64,000 nt of DNA from Penium margaritaceum (Eukaryota; Streptophyta; Zygnematophyceae; Desmidiales; Peniaceae), in assembly GCA_023375785.1 (NCBI GenBank), contig SZWC01001605.1, forward strand, positions 31,584-95,583, given 5' to 3'. Shown here one piece after another: positions 11,111-22,850 of this stretch. The notes beneath the pieces are model-generated. The model saw only the letters and a program-made list of their open reading frames with translations, did not search any database and was not told where the DNA came from. Both the position numbers and the translations under genes were made by a program. Numbering within the stretch: position 1 is the stretch's first letter; the number at the start of each line of letters is the position of its first letter.

Positions 11111-11498
11111 CCATGCTATGGAGAGCGCATAGTGCACCATGCGTAGTGCAACCTTTAGATAATACGGCCATGGAGACTATGAAGGTTAAGCCAGTAACTT
11201 CACTGCAAAGGCCATATTCATCCTCGTGGTCGTGGCAAGATTCATGATTCACTTGCTTTTATGGCCTAGACACATCCAGTGTCTTAATCAGCCTTTGACC
11301 TGCAGGGTCATTGGCATTGACGTTGTCGGCGCAGAATCAAGAAGGGACACATATTTCTTCTCGAAATGTTGTGTACATATGCAACCTGGTGGACATGAGG
11401 AGTGCACTACTAGCGATCACTCTCAAGCTCCATCCCCAGGAAGACCAAGCAGGACCAAGGTCATTCATCTTGTACGCAGACTGTAACAACACCTTCAC

Positions 11499-12000
11499 TC
11501 AGCGTACTAATAAGGCACTGGGTGACGTAATCAGTAGGTCACTGACGTACACTAAGACTGCAAAAAAGGGTACAGACTGTCGACACACAAAGAGTCTAGG
11601 GTCAACTAAACTGAATCGGTGTGCCCCCTTTTCTAGGGTGGAGGTAATCTCCTGCTTCCAGTAGCATGGCAACTGCTTTAGGTCATAGAGGGCCTTTTGC
11701 AACCGCCACACCTTCTCAGTACCATCAGTGCATCCTGGCAGTTGTACCATGTGAATTGTATCTTCTAGAGGTCTGTGTAGGAACACGTTGTTCACATCCA
11801 TCTGATCCAATTCCCAATCGTGGTGAACGCACAGGATGAGCAGCGCCCTCGCTGTAGTGTACCATCCCATAAGCACAAACATCTCATAGAAGTTAATGCC
11901 AAGGATCTGAGAGAACCCCTTTGCGGTGAGATATGCCTTGCAATGGTTGAATGTTCCATCTGGCTTTTGCTTCTGTCAGAAGACCCGGCATGAGGAGATA
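11499..12000 (-). pseudogene. Cop3 reverse transcriptase remnant
   Basis: A 127-codon open stretch contains the RT landmarks WELDQMDVNNVFLH, VQLPG, VWRLQKALYDLKQ, the W-x-QEI segment and LVYVSDLLI. The catalytic YVDD is altered to YVSD, losing one of the two essential Asp residues. The stretch ends in TGA at 11,499-11,501. The region upstream (to about 12,000) holds the FAKGFSQ-like segment in other frames. Confidence 0.82.
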
Positions 12001-12297
12001 GTTTTACACCCAGGTGGGAGATCTACATGCTCGTCCAAAGCATCAAGCTCCTGATGCATAGCCGCCTCCCACAGCCGGGCATCAAGGGACTCTCATGCCT
12101 AATGTTCCGTGTTGGGCTCTGGTGGCAGTGTGACTACTCCGGTGGCGGCGTGACACTTAGCAACATAGCCTACCGCAGATGCCTCAACAGCTACCAGAAC
12201 TTATCCGCAATGAGGGTATACCCAAGACTAGTGTTGGGGTGCACGACCCTGTCGGCCAGCCTAGGGGCATTGAGGCCTGTAGGGTGAGGCTGGGTTT

Positions 12298-12720
12298 CTA
12301 AACATGTCTGAGACATGGAAGGGACTGAGTCAGAGGTTCCATTATGAGAGGAGTTACTAGCTTAAGGACGGGCAGAGAGCCTTGAGTCAAGGACAAGATA
12401 GACATTGCTTTCCTTATAAGAGAAAAAATCCAGTGGTAACAAGAGAAATCAGTGGACATAACAACTCTGTCCACCGAGGAAGTCATGGGGCACTTTCCCC
12501 ATAACATCCACATTCACGAGATCAAGGGAATGCACGGATTCACTGTCAGAGGAGAAGAAAGGGGAGCGGTGCATCTTGCACTGGACACAGTCGGGATAGT
12601 TAGACGAGCTAGGGAGCGGGGGGGATGCACTATCAAGGCCAAGTATTGGCTAGAGACAGAGCTTGCTCATGATAGTATGGCTATGCGTATGCCCAAGGTG
12701 ACGATGTCACGAGCGAACAT
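12298..12720 (-). pseudogene. Cop3 integrase N-terminal remnant
   Basis: The minus strand reads PDCVQCKMHRSPF (zinc-binding Cys pair and the following basic segment) and then SLDLVNVDVMGKVPHDFLGG, the start of the integrase core with the first catalytic Asp. The pieces lie in different frames. The pre-integrase His pair expected just to the right has been replaced by the (GA)n tract. Confidence 0.72.
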
Positions 12721-12726
12721 GCTCAG

Positions 12727-12981
<255 letters not shown>

Positions 12982-12987
12982 AACAAC

Positions 12988-13400
12988 GTGGACAAGGGTT
13001 GTGTCGGCAAGAGAGGAGGCGAGAGCAAACAACTGCTCACAGCGCACATCACGCAAGACTTCGGGACCAACTTGATGCAACGAGATCACTCCAACACCAT
13101 GACTGGTAGTGAAGTCCATGCAGTGCTCGTTCAGAGTAGTGACAGACAGCAAGTTCACCTTGAGAGAGGGAACGTACAACACATTCGGCAGGTACATATT
13201 ACCACTGGGACCAATGAAGTGCACAACGCCACCAACATCCTGAATAGGGAGCGTCTGGCCAGAGCCAGTATGGAAACATAAAAAGAGCCAACTAGACCGT
13301 GAACAACAAACGCGACACAAGTGGAGGTCATGTGGTGGGTGGCTTGTGAATCAAGGATCCCGAATTCCCCGGACACACTAAAAGATGGGGAACACCACAA
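12988..13400 (-). pseudogene. Cop3 protease remnant
   Basis: Upstream of the GA tract the minus strand keeps ILDSQATHHMT, the copia protease active-site block with the usual DSGATHHM altered to DSQATHHM. It also keeps FIGPSGNMYLPNVLYVPSLK and NLLSVTTLNEH, the second half of the protease. The two parts are in different frames. The loss of the active-site Gly and the frameshift mark it as dead. Confidence 0.8.
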
Positions 13401-13951
13401 GTGGCAACAATACCAATAGTTGGAACAAACAATGAGAGCTGGCTATAGGCGGCAACACAACAAGGAAAGGTCAGTGTGTGCCACACCTCAATCCATGGGA
13501 TGCACATAGGCTGACTTCCTTGAACACCCCTGGATGGGTTCCCATGTACAACATTGTCATAATGACACATGACCTCTGGGATGTGAAGTCACACTCTGAC
13601 CTCCCTGATCTCATAGGTGCAGCAGGTGAGTGTGGAATTGCTCTAGCTGACGTTTGTCCTCAGAGGCTGCTGGCATGACTGGCGGGGAGGAGATGGATGG
13701 AACAGTCAACAGTGGTTGCAACAGGTAGACGGATGGGTGCCATGGCAGTGGTGCGCAAGTGAGGAAGTGGACCTAATGGATGACGGTATGCCATAGTGCT
13801 CGGACCACCCCCGTGGGTAAGGAAAGGGAGGGGAGAAGGAGGTCCTCTTGTGGAGTGAGCACGCGCCATAGAGGAGGTCGGATCGTGTGCGGGCTAGAGG
13901 ACGAGGTGGATGAGCACGAACCAGCAGTGCGGGCCCACTGGACAGGCATCA
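13401..13951 (-). pseudogene. Probable gag C-terminal remnant of Cop3
   Basis: The position directly before the protease calls for gag C-terminus. A 69-codon Pro/Ser/Thr-rich stretch at 13,660-13,869 is compatible with the Pro-rich tail seen in Cop8 gag, but no motif proves it. The sequence is cut at 13,951 by the Cop4 insertion. Confidence 0.4.
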
Positions 13952-14715
13952 TGTTGGAGATCATCTCGGAGATTGCTTGAAAGGGAGCAGGTTCCAGGAA
14001 AATGAAGAGTGGTAGTCCAGGATCATCTCCGAAGACAACCGACCAAGCACTAACGGTCTCGCGAGTGAAGACAAACGACCAAGCACTAACGGTCTTTCGA
14101 CCAAAAATCATGCAAATCTCACCAGAAAGAACCAACAGCTTCATCCTAAAATAGTCACGACAAGCACATCTCCGAAGAACACTCCTCCGCACATCACTCC
14201 TATATGCGTACAGCTAGCAAAGCTGGTTCTCCTATTGTGGCCTTGTGGCGCTCGCGTCCAAGTTACCACGATACCTTCATGTGCACCCTCGACGAAGTGT
14301 GCTAGCATAGGCTACTGCTACTTTTATTTCTTATATCATTCTAGTGATCAATCCTTTAAATTCCTCTTCAAGGCTCACCCTCAGGGCCGCCTCCTGTTGC
14401 TCTCCTCTCATTGCCTCTCAGTGCATGTGCTCTCGCACTACAGCCAGATCACTCTTGCCGATGTCATTCTTACTTCACCAATGGCCGCACCCACAAGGAA
14501 GCTTCTAATCTTCACTCCAAGTGTTGCGTCCACACTATCAACCTGATTGTCTTCAGTGCTCACACATTGATGCAGCTCCCAGTCAACTTCCTCTCTGCTT
14601 TTGCTTCCGCTCTGCTTTCCGCTTTGCTTGTGCTCATACTTCTGGCCCACTCTTGCACTCGTCCTTGTGACCATGTCCATTAGCTGAAGCACCTGCAATA
14701 TTATGATATGTTGTT
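13952..14715 (+). repeat. Cop4 left LTR
   Basis: It begins TGTTGGAGATC and shares long collinear similarity with 16,656 to about 17,340, for example the segments around AGCAGGTTCCAG, GCTGGTTCTCCTATTGTGGC and CATTCTAGTGATCAATCC. Divergence is clear (many substitutions and indels), so the insertion is not recent. The end is placed near 14,715 where the similarity fades. Confidence 0.7.
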
Positions 14716-15155
14716 AGATCCCAAGTGACACACCTGGTTCACGCGTGTTTGCCACTCTCGGCCGCACCCCATCTGCAACTCGCTCGCTTGTTCTCTCTCA
14801 CCAGAAGATAGTGGGAGCGGCCTTCTCATGAAGGTGTTGTGGTAGCACCCATGCCACTGTTACCTGGTCCTCTCGCATACATGTCCTTTGCACCCAATCC
14901 GCTTTCATCTACCGCCTCCGCTTTGTCATCATCCTTAGTCTCAGCAATCATCATTAATCCATCACAATCTATCGTCTGCATCTTCACTGTCTCGAAGCGC
15001 ATTCTCATACCGCATTTTCTTCTGAAGCTCGCTTGGTCTCTCTTCGTCATTTGCAACCATTCTGCTTTGCCCCTTCATCCCCATCGTCACCTGCAACTTC
15101 TTCATCATCTGCAACTGCCTTCCTGTCTCTCTTCTCCACCTTCAAGCCCTTCATC
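14716..15155 (+). other. Cop4 leader, no gene
   Basis: Sequence between the left LTR and gag. A primer binding site for initiator-Met tRNA is not evident, so another tRNA or a mutated site must be assumed. No coding region is visible. Confidence 0.5.
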
Positions 15156-16143
15156 ATGGACTTCGCTCTCACCCTCTCTGGCCTTCCTAAGCTCACGGTG
15201 AAACCTGATGGCACTAGCAACTTTAGGGCGTGGAGATATTTGGTGTCCCTCTTCTTCGGAACTCGGAAAGTTGAATGGTTCACTCTCAGTGATCTCCTCA
15301 CCAACTGTGACACTGGAGTGGAACCACCAGGTGCTTCAACTGCTACTACAGGAGGGGAATCTTGTGGTGGATCCATGCACAATCCTCCTCACAACACTGC
15401 TTCTTCATCTGCTACTGCTCCCTATTCCAGGACAACCTCAACTACCACTGCAAAACCTGGCATCATCCGCGCCGCATGGAACATCACCAACAATACAACA
15501 CTCATGACCATCATGACTACCTCCTCCCTTGAACTACATGACGACATCCGTACCCTCGGATCCAAGAACCATGAAGTCTGGAAAGCTCTTGAAGACCCCT
15601 TCAACAACAATACCTCCATTGCCTACAGCATCAAAATTATTTCTCTCTTCTCTATCCCCTTCTCTGCTCACACCAACATGGAGACCTACATCGCCGCCTG
15701 CACCACCATCTCCCGCGATTTGAAAGAAATGAAGATTGACAACCCATTTTTCTTCGTTTGTACCGGCATCACCTCCAGCCTTCCCGGTCAGTATGATATC
15801 ATCCGCCAAATCCTCCTCCAGCTACCTGTCGAACAACTGGTCCTTACAACCATCAGTCCCAAGCTCATAGCAGCCAAACAGGACTATGTCACCAAGAAAG
15901 CTTGTGAATTGACAATCTCCACCAACTCCTTTGAGACCATGCGCACCACTGCTGACAACCGCATCATCAATTGCTTCCCCCTTGGTCCTATACTTTCTGC
16001 CATGATCCTCTGAAAGGGACCAAGTGCGGCCGCCACACTCACATGCCCCATGTGTGTGATCGTCATGCTACAGATGAGTGGTTGGACCAGAATCCTAGCA
16101 GGGCTAATGGCGAGCAACCCAACTGGGTGGAGGAGGGCCAGTA
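15156..16143 (+). pseudogene. Cop4 gag (UBN2-like) with downstream frameshift
   Basis: I start at the ATG at 15,156 (MDFALTLSGLPKLTV), which opens a copia gag: the LTVKPDGTSNFRAWRY segment, an Asn/Thr-rich insert, then a helical UBN2 core with VWKALEDPF, METYIAACTTISRDLKEM and ITSSLPGQYD. The frame ends at TGA 16,011-16,013. A shift of one frame near 16,000 would continue through FCHDPLKGTKCGRHTHMPHVC, a Cys/His cluster in the place of a zinc knuckle, to TAG at about 16,141. The frameshift is probably a mutation. The protein would form the particle and bind RNA. Confidence 0.78.
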
Positions 16144-16655
16144 GGACGAGAAGCTCAAGCTGGTGTTTCAACTCAACCAACAACATGCATGCATCATCCT
16201 CCCTCTCTGTTCCTACTGCTGCTGACTATACTCTAAGCAAGCGTATGATGTTACGCTATGGACAGCTTGCCTACGCAGAGTTGTAAATACGCAAAACCTG
16301 CAAAAACCCAAGCATGGCCTCAGCCCAAGAGCCACATGGGTGTGTGACTAAAATTGCTCTCCCTCCTATGGCATCACTGAACTGTCACTAAACACAGAAC
16401 CACAGCCAAAAGCCTTTCCTAGACTGATGACCACCTGTACATCCAGTGTACCTGTCTCCCCTACGCCCACTCCGCTCATCTCATCGACTCAGACCTTGCT
16501 CGGCCAACCGGGTTTTCTCTCTTCTCTCTACGACCTGGTGTTGAGGCAACCACCGCCTTCAGAACCGCCCAAGATCTCTGTGCCCTGTACCTCAACATGC
16601 ACATGTCTCCGAACACTACAATTCAAGCCTTGCATCCCTCTCTAGATCCAAGGGG

Positions 16656-17340
16656 TGCGTTAAAAAATATCTCAAAGATTACTTCGCAAGGTGCAGGTTC
16701 CAGAAAAATAAAGAGTGGCAGTACAATATCATCTTCAAAGACAACGAATCAAACACTAATGGTCGCGCGACCGACCATCGTGCGAACCTCGCCAAAGTGA
16801 ACCAATGGCCTCATGCCAAAACGGCCACGGTGAACACATCTCCAGAGATCGCTCCTACGCGCGTCACTCTTGTATGTGTACGTCTAGCGAAGCTGGTTCT
16901 CCTATTGTGGCCTCGCGACGCTCACGTCCAAGTCGTCACCATACCCTCATGTGTCTACTTGACAAAGCACGCTAGCATAGGCTACTACTATTTGTATTGC
17001 TTGTATCATTCTAACAATCAATCCATTGGATTCCTCTTCAAGGCTCGCCCTCTAGGCTGTCCTCTCCTCTCATTGCCTCTCAATGCCCGTACTCTTGCAC
17101 TACACCTCATTCACTCTTGCTGACGTCGTTCTTACACCACCAACACCCAAACCCATGAGGAAGCTACCCGTCTTCATACCAAGTCCTGCTTCTACACTAT
17201 CAACCTATAGTACACACACATTGGTACCACACCTAGTCAACTTCCCCTCCGCTTTCACTTCTATTGCCCCACTCTTGCACACTTCCTAGTGACCGTGTCC
17301 ATTAGGTTAAGCATGTACAATATTCTGATACATTATAGCT
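16656..17340 (+). repeat. Cop4 right LTR
   Basis: It begins TGCGTTAAAAAATATCTC directly after the polypurine run AAGGGG and is collinear with the left LTR. The stretch from 16,144 to 16,655 between gag and this LTR holds no recognisable domain. Confidence 0.68.
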
Positions 17341-19613
17341 ACCAAGGGGACATCTTCAGGAGGAGTAAGACACTTGCGGGTACTGTGCTTGCTCAAACCA
17401 TAGTTTCAGCAAACGACACAGCTGATGGGTGCACAAGAGGCATTTTCCTTCTTCTTTTCCTTCTCCATATCCCCATTTCCCTGAAGTGGCTGTGACCAAG
17501 CTCGACATATGCTATGGCTGCTGTTGTCAAGATAAACGAGGAAGAAGAGGAGGTAGAGGATGGAGTAGCAGCGGAGATGAGAGTAGTGACGTTGGTGATA
17601 GCATGAAATTATAGGCATCTGTTTTGCAGGCCGATTCACCAGGCATCGAGATGCTCAAGGACAAAGTCCGATGGGGGAATGGGCTGAGCAACAAGACACA
17701 CCAGCATGTCAGCCTTGACCTCGCGCTCAGAGAGCTCTTGGATTAGGCCGTTCACCATACGAAGGATGGCTGAGAACTTACCAGACACGACATCTCCAAT
17801 CTCACGAAGGAGCTTGATGCCATGTCCTAGTAGACTTCTAGAGCATCATCAATGCGCATCAGAAAGGTGCTGAACTAGACATTGAGTGCAATTGAGACAA
17901 TGCAAGAATACATATCCACTAATGGAATTGGCATTAGTGTGTGTAGTTGGATCAGCATTGTAGGTACCGACGTCATCACTCAGGTGTTCAGGCGCAACTG
18001 CAATGTTAGCGCATACAGCACATGCGGAATCAAAGGACACAGGCATGAAAGGAGGGTTGGCAACAGGGTCAGCCAGGAATTAATACTCCCTGAGTTGTCC
18101 CTCCTGTGGCCAGCAGCTAAAGTGCATGACCCAGGTGGAAAAGACAACGCCAAGGGCAAGCACTAGGGCTGAGAGTATAATCTGTGATGGCATGGTGCAG
18201 GTGCAGTGTGCTGGATGGCAGCAAAGGCAATGGAGTCAAACGAGGCAGGCATAGCAGGGTCAGAGGCAGTGGAGCTAGAGGTGGTAGACGCTGCAGCAGG
18301 AATTGTAGGGGTAGCAATGAGAGTTCCAACAGTCAGGTGAAAGAGGACCAGTGTAGAAAAACCATCAGATAGCTTAGCGTGGTCATTTTCTTGTGCTTGA
18401 GGGCGCTCCTTAGTGACACGCTGAGCCCCACAAGCAACACACAGCTCATGTTACAGCTATATAAGAAATGACTCATCGTTGTCAAGCATGGTGATAGACT
18501 AATCTCTTCTGCTCCAGTTAACATGGGAAAGTCAAGGAGGGCGTGTAGACGGTCTTTGCTACATTACACAACAACCCAACCTGAATGACGTACCCTAGGC
18601 AAAGTACAGAGGAGGTGATGGAAGATAGCAGCACTTTGGAGAGACTATGAAAGTAGGCGGGAGGTGGAAAAGAGCAGATGAAGTGTGCAGTCGCAGTAGT
18701 AGTGATGACAAAGGAGGCAATCAAGGGGACAACAAGACAAAAGCCTCCTGACAGTGTGACTGTGCTCATGGTCGATGCGACTGTTGTGGCAAAGATGACA
18801 GCAACAATGTGAGAGTGGACGATAGATGACTTTGCTGTTGCTCAGGCATCGGCAGCTAACGTAGAGATGCGGATGGCCGATGCAACAGAGGAGATGATGA
18901 GGGCAGCCAAGGCAGCTACAAATTCCACTTTCGCAGTGGCTACTGCTAGCTGCTGAGCAAGGTCAGCTCTAGCTGCTGCCACTTGTCCAAGTGCCACTAC
19001 AACCTCTATATGGACCTTAGTGGCATGACCAGTGGAGGTGGCAACGGGTGCGCGTGCGGCACGTGCTACGGTATTGAGAGTCACTGATGCTAATGATGCT
19101 TGTAGGCTTCATTGACTCTGTCAATGATGCCTGCAGGCGTCATTGACGTAACGTATGTAGACGTGTATTGCACTTTGGTGAGGAGCATATCCTTTTCGTG
19201 GTCGACAGTCACTACACTGGTCAAGTTGTGACTATCATGCTGACCAGTGGACCGGGAGGTGCTTACCGCTTCAGGACAGGGCACTACCGGCATCAGTGGT
19301 AATCAGTCGTGCGGTGCTGTAGATCCACCGTCACTCGTGTACCACCACTGTGCATGACATAGTGACCTGGTCTGCTCCACAATGATCCAACTGTGCCAGG
19401 TTGACATCCGTGCAGCAGCTGACGCTACTGCCGATACCGTTGAGAACTGTGAGGTCATTGTAGTGACGCCGCTGCTATAATTGTTGCTACCGCTGATGTT
19501 CCTACCGCTGTTCGTACAATAGTTATAATACTAAGGCTGCTTGTGTGGTGGACGATTGTGGCAGTTGGCAAAGGCACAGATCAACATGTGTCGGTCACAC
19601 CCACACCAACAGT
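17341..19613 (-). pseudogene. Cop3 gag, leader and 5' LTR remnant (right arm)
   Basis: A run of about 60 codons near 17,640-17,830 reads KFSAILRMVNGLIQELSERE and continues in a pattern typical of the helical copia gag core. A Lys-rich segment KEKKKENASC follows at about 17,440. An Ala-rich heptad-like stretch (VAAARADLAQQLAVATAK) at about 18,900-19,000 resembles the N-terminal coil of Cop8 gag. The rest is broken sequence with GCT/GCA triplets. The right edge at about 19,613 is set by the terminus ACACCAACA. These assignments are by position and weak resemblance. Confidence 0.45.
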
Positions 19614-19974
19614 TTTTTTGCAAGTTGGTTCATGTCCTAGCATCCACACGGCTCTCAAGCTATTGCAACACCACCTCTTGCTTCCTTGTGATATTGTCAT
19701 CTCATTACCTTGTCACTTGTCACGTAACACTTCCACGTCTTGTGACGCGTGATTATTTGCATTATTTCACAAAATTTTGCAAAGCCCTAGCTTCATGGCT
19801 ACTTGTGTGGACTGCATTGCATCATTAACTTGCACCAGTGTTCTTCCTCTCACATAAAAGCGTTACCTACTTGTATCATAGCTCCGAAGGGATATCACTG
19901 TCCAAGAAGCCTCTATCCTTGATCCTGACCATGGGAAGCGCTTTGGCATCCCTCCGCTACCGTCGTTGCTCGTA

Positions 19975-20739
19975 GCAGGTGCATCGTGGTAGCTAGGAAT
20001 GATGTTGCACTAGTCTGGACAAGACTACTTTCCGCCGCATCATACACTTGGACTGAAGTGTGTGGCCTGCTGTACCCACACTTAGCGCTTGACCAGTGTT
20101 GGCTGCTCAACTGAGAGATGGAAAACTTGCACTTGGAAGTTAGCACTAGAATTATAGTTAGAAGTGAGTAATGGCTAATTTTATAGCAACAAATAAGATG
20201 TGGTATAAGGTCCCACCCACACTAACATAGGCCCTTACCTCTGTGAGAATTCTAACTCAATCTATTTGCCAATAAGGAAAATGTGCTATTTTCTGGAAAG
20301 AGGGATTTTCTCGGTGAGCCCTGCTAGAGGACAGAGAATTCCAAATCCGCGCGTGGTCCATTTTTCCTAGAAACTGAACCATACCAAAATATGCACCAAT
20401 TGAATGCAGTGGTGCAGTGAGAATTGGCTAGAAATATCACTCAGAGGAGGTATCGCTGCTTGAGCCTAGGCAGACTCTATGCTACTCAGGACAGCCACCT
20501 ATGACTATTGTTGAAATGAGTGACGGTGGCTACTACGGATGGAGCTGGCTGCGTACTACTGTGGGAGACTCCATATGAGGAGAAGGAAACAACCTCTATC
20601 AAAATGGTGCAATTTTCCCTTCATCACTCAGCGTCCGCCGTCGTCAACGTCCACTGAGTCAGTCATCTACACGTGCATGCACACCTCCCGAGTGGTCATA
20701 GCACAAATCAGTGAGACAGTGTATACAAGAATCACAACA
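19975..20739 (-). repeat. Cop5 3' LTR
   Basis: It aligns along its length with the Cop8 LTR, for example TTTTCTGG..AG.GGGATTTTCTCGGTGAGCC near 20,290 and CAGTCATCTACACG near 20,660. The right end is 20,739, followed by a polypurine tract (minus strand CATGGGGAAG at 20,740-20,749). The left end is approximate. Confidence 0.7.
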
Positions 20740-20749
20740 CTTCCCCATG

Positions 20750-21570
20750 ACCTGTGGGTACCAGTATACATACATGTGCATTTATCATACATCCACGGGG
20801 CATAACACAAGTCACTTTCCTCCATGCTCCCATGCCCTCACAGTCCAGCAGGTCCACACAAGTGTGAAATTTAGCACACGAGGGATGAGGTCGTACATGA
20901 GACAAAAACAAAGGATAAAGGAACTCAAGGATGCCAAAGACTATACTCACGGATGCACAGCAACCAAAAAAACAATTTTGAGTGATGCACACTTGATGAC
21001 CTTGGTCAAAACGTCAGCCAATTGTCACACGGTCCGTACCCACACATTCCTGATGTTGTCCTTATGCAACAGATTTTACATACAGTGATATTCTATATTG
21101 ATTTGTTTTGTGCACGCGACAAATTCTGTCGCTATTTGCAATGTCAATAGCACTCTTATTGTCAGAGTGAAGTGTGATCCGCTATGCAGGCTAACAAAAC
21201 TCATATAGTAGACAACAGAGCCGTACATCCTCGCATGCACCTATGCCTAGTACCACGTACTTTGCCTCTATAATGTTGCGTGGAATGCTGCCATGCATGT
21301 CATGACACCATGAGACAGTCATGCCACCACCAAGTATGAACCATCCAGTGCGGCTCTTGCCATCCCACAATCCACGACATGGAATGGAGACAATATACTG
21401 TACCACACAAAGTTTTACATCTAGGTATAACTAATGTGGAGTTAAGAGAACTGAGCCAACAAGCCCGCAAGAAAGGTAATAATTGGGCGTGTGGTTGTGG
21501 TGAGGTATAGTCATCCAATGACACAAAGAAAGGTAGTCATATCCACAAGCGATATCAGAAGATTATATCT
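20750..21570 (-). pseudogene. Cop5 RNase H remnant
   Basis: Visible pieces are RITLHSDNKSAIDIANSDRI (third catalytic Asp region, about 21,120-21,180), MVSWCHDMHGSIPRNIIEAKYVVLG (second catalytic region, where E-A-K-Y stands for the usual E-A-E-Y) and KSRTGWFILGGG. TAG codons interrupt the segment before RITLHSD. Frames shift between pieces. Confidence 0.75.
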
Positions 21571-21769
21571 TGATCTAGCCATCTAGGATTATGCATATGG
21601 AAGTAGTGGCTATAGTGGGCAAGAGATCCGTAAATCGCTCGGCCAACGTTCGCTCATAGGTTGTCTAATGCATACCTTGATCTCCAGGACCGGAAACACC
21701 TACAAAGGCCAAAGATCTTTCATCTTGTTTGTGGTCTACAGAAAATCCTGCATTTCCTGGACAACAGCA

Positions 21770-22380
21770 AGGTCAGGCGATATTGTCCATATAGATGAGA
21801 ACAACTACAAGGGTGGTGTCCACCGGAGTGAAGAAGAGGGACAGAACTGCAGTGCTATGCGTTAGGCCATCCTTCAAGAAGGTGGGGCTGGTCTCTATGT
21901 TTCAATACCTGGGTGACTGTTTGAGCTCTTTCAGGGCCTTTCGTAGTCGCCAGACACCACCAATGTCGTTGTTGAAACTTGGGGGCTGAACTATGTAGAG
22001 CTCCTCACCATCCTGAGCACCATGCAAGAAGGCATTGCTCAAGTCCATCTGGTAGAGCTCCCAGCCATGTTGTACGACCACAGTAAAGAGCGTGCGGCTG
22101 GCAGTGAAATAACCAAACAATGCAAAGACCTGGTCAAAACCAGCTCTTTGTACATGTGCAAAGCCTTTCATGGGCATTCAGGCTTTTTACTTTTCCATCT
22201 TGCCATTCGGCTTCCATTTGGGACAGAATACTTTGTCCCAATGTCTTTACAGCCTGGCAGCAAGTTGACCACCTTGTACACAACATGCCCATTGAAAGGA
22301 GCTAACCTTCCAAGCAACCTTCTAATGGACAGTATCAGATGCGGCCGTGGCCTGACAAAGGCTCTGTGGATTAGCTGCTT
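21770..22380 (-). pseudogene. Cop5 reverse transcriptase remnant
   Basis: A 91-codon open piece (21,902-22,177) contains GFDQVFALFGYFTASRTLF, WELYQMDLSNAFLHG, ELYIVQPPSF and VWRLRKALKELKQSPRY, then TGA where Trp is expected. Further left VVVLIYMDN takes the place of the catalytic YVDD, so one catalytic Asp is replaced by Asn. The upstream KWVF segment is degenerate. Confidence 0.8.
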
Positions 22381-22850
22381 GTAAAGACGGCTTGGCTCTT
22401 AATAGATGAGCAGTACCTAGATCCAATGGAGCACGCGACAATGAGACAGAGACAACACGTCCATGCTGCTAAGAAATCACGGCATGAGCCAATACGGATC
22501 CAGGATGAAGGTCCGCTAAGACGAATGTCAGTGCAGTCAACCCCTAGGCCTTTGTCCCTGGATCCCCACTCACAGCAGTGTGAGGAGGGGGTATGGGATG
22601 GAGAGTACTGGCCGGGCTCGTCCGGATAATGGCAGGTTGCGAGCTTGATGGAGATGTGCGGGTGCGTGGACAAAGGCAACCACCAAGAGTATGCAAGGAC
22701 ATGATGGTTTGCTCCACTGAAGTGATCAACTTAGGAGTTAGAGAACTTTCCAACATGATGACTGAGTCAACAACTGGAGTAACAAACTCGGTTGTCCAAG
22801 GTGGCTGAATCAACGGCCAAAAACGTGGACTCAATCCCCTCGTCGGCGGA
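22381..22850 (-). pseudogene. Cop5 integrase-RT linker remnant
   Basis: A Pro/Ser/Thr-rich reading on the minus strand in the position of the linker. No tandem repeat like those of Cop2, Cop6 and Cop8 is preserved here. Confidence 0.5.

Larger units (their letters stand above)
13952..17340 (+). mobile_element. Cop4: gag-only (non-autonomous) LTR retrotransposon
   Basis: Two direct repeats of about 700 bp (13,952 to about 14,715 and 16,656 to about 17,340) flank an internal region that encodes only a copia-type gag (15,156-16,143). A polypurine stretch CCAAGGGG stands just before the right LTR at 16,656, giving plus orientation. Protease, integrase and RT are absent and the internal region is too short to have held them. 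Such elements move with enzymes supplied by a full-length relative. It interrupts Cop3. The right LTR end and the primer site are uncertain. Confidence 0.75.
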
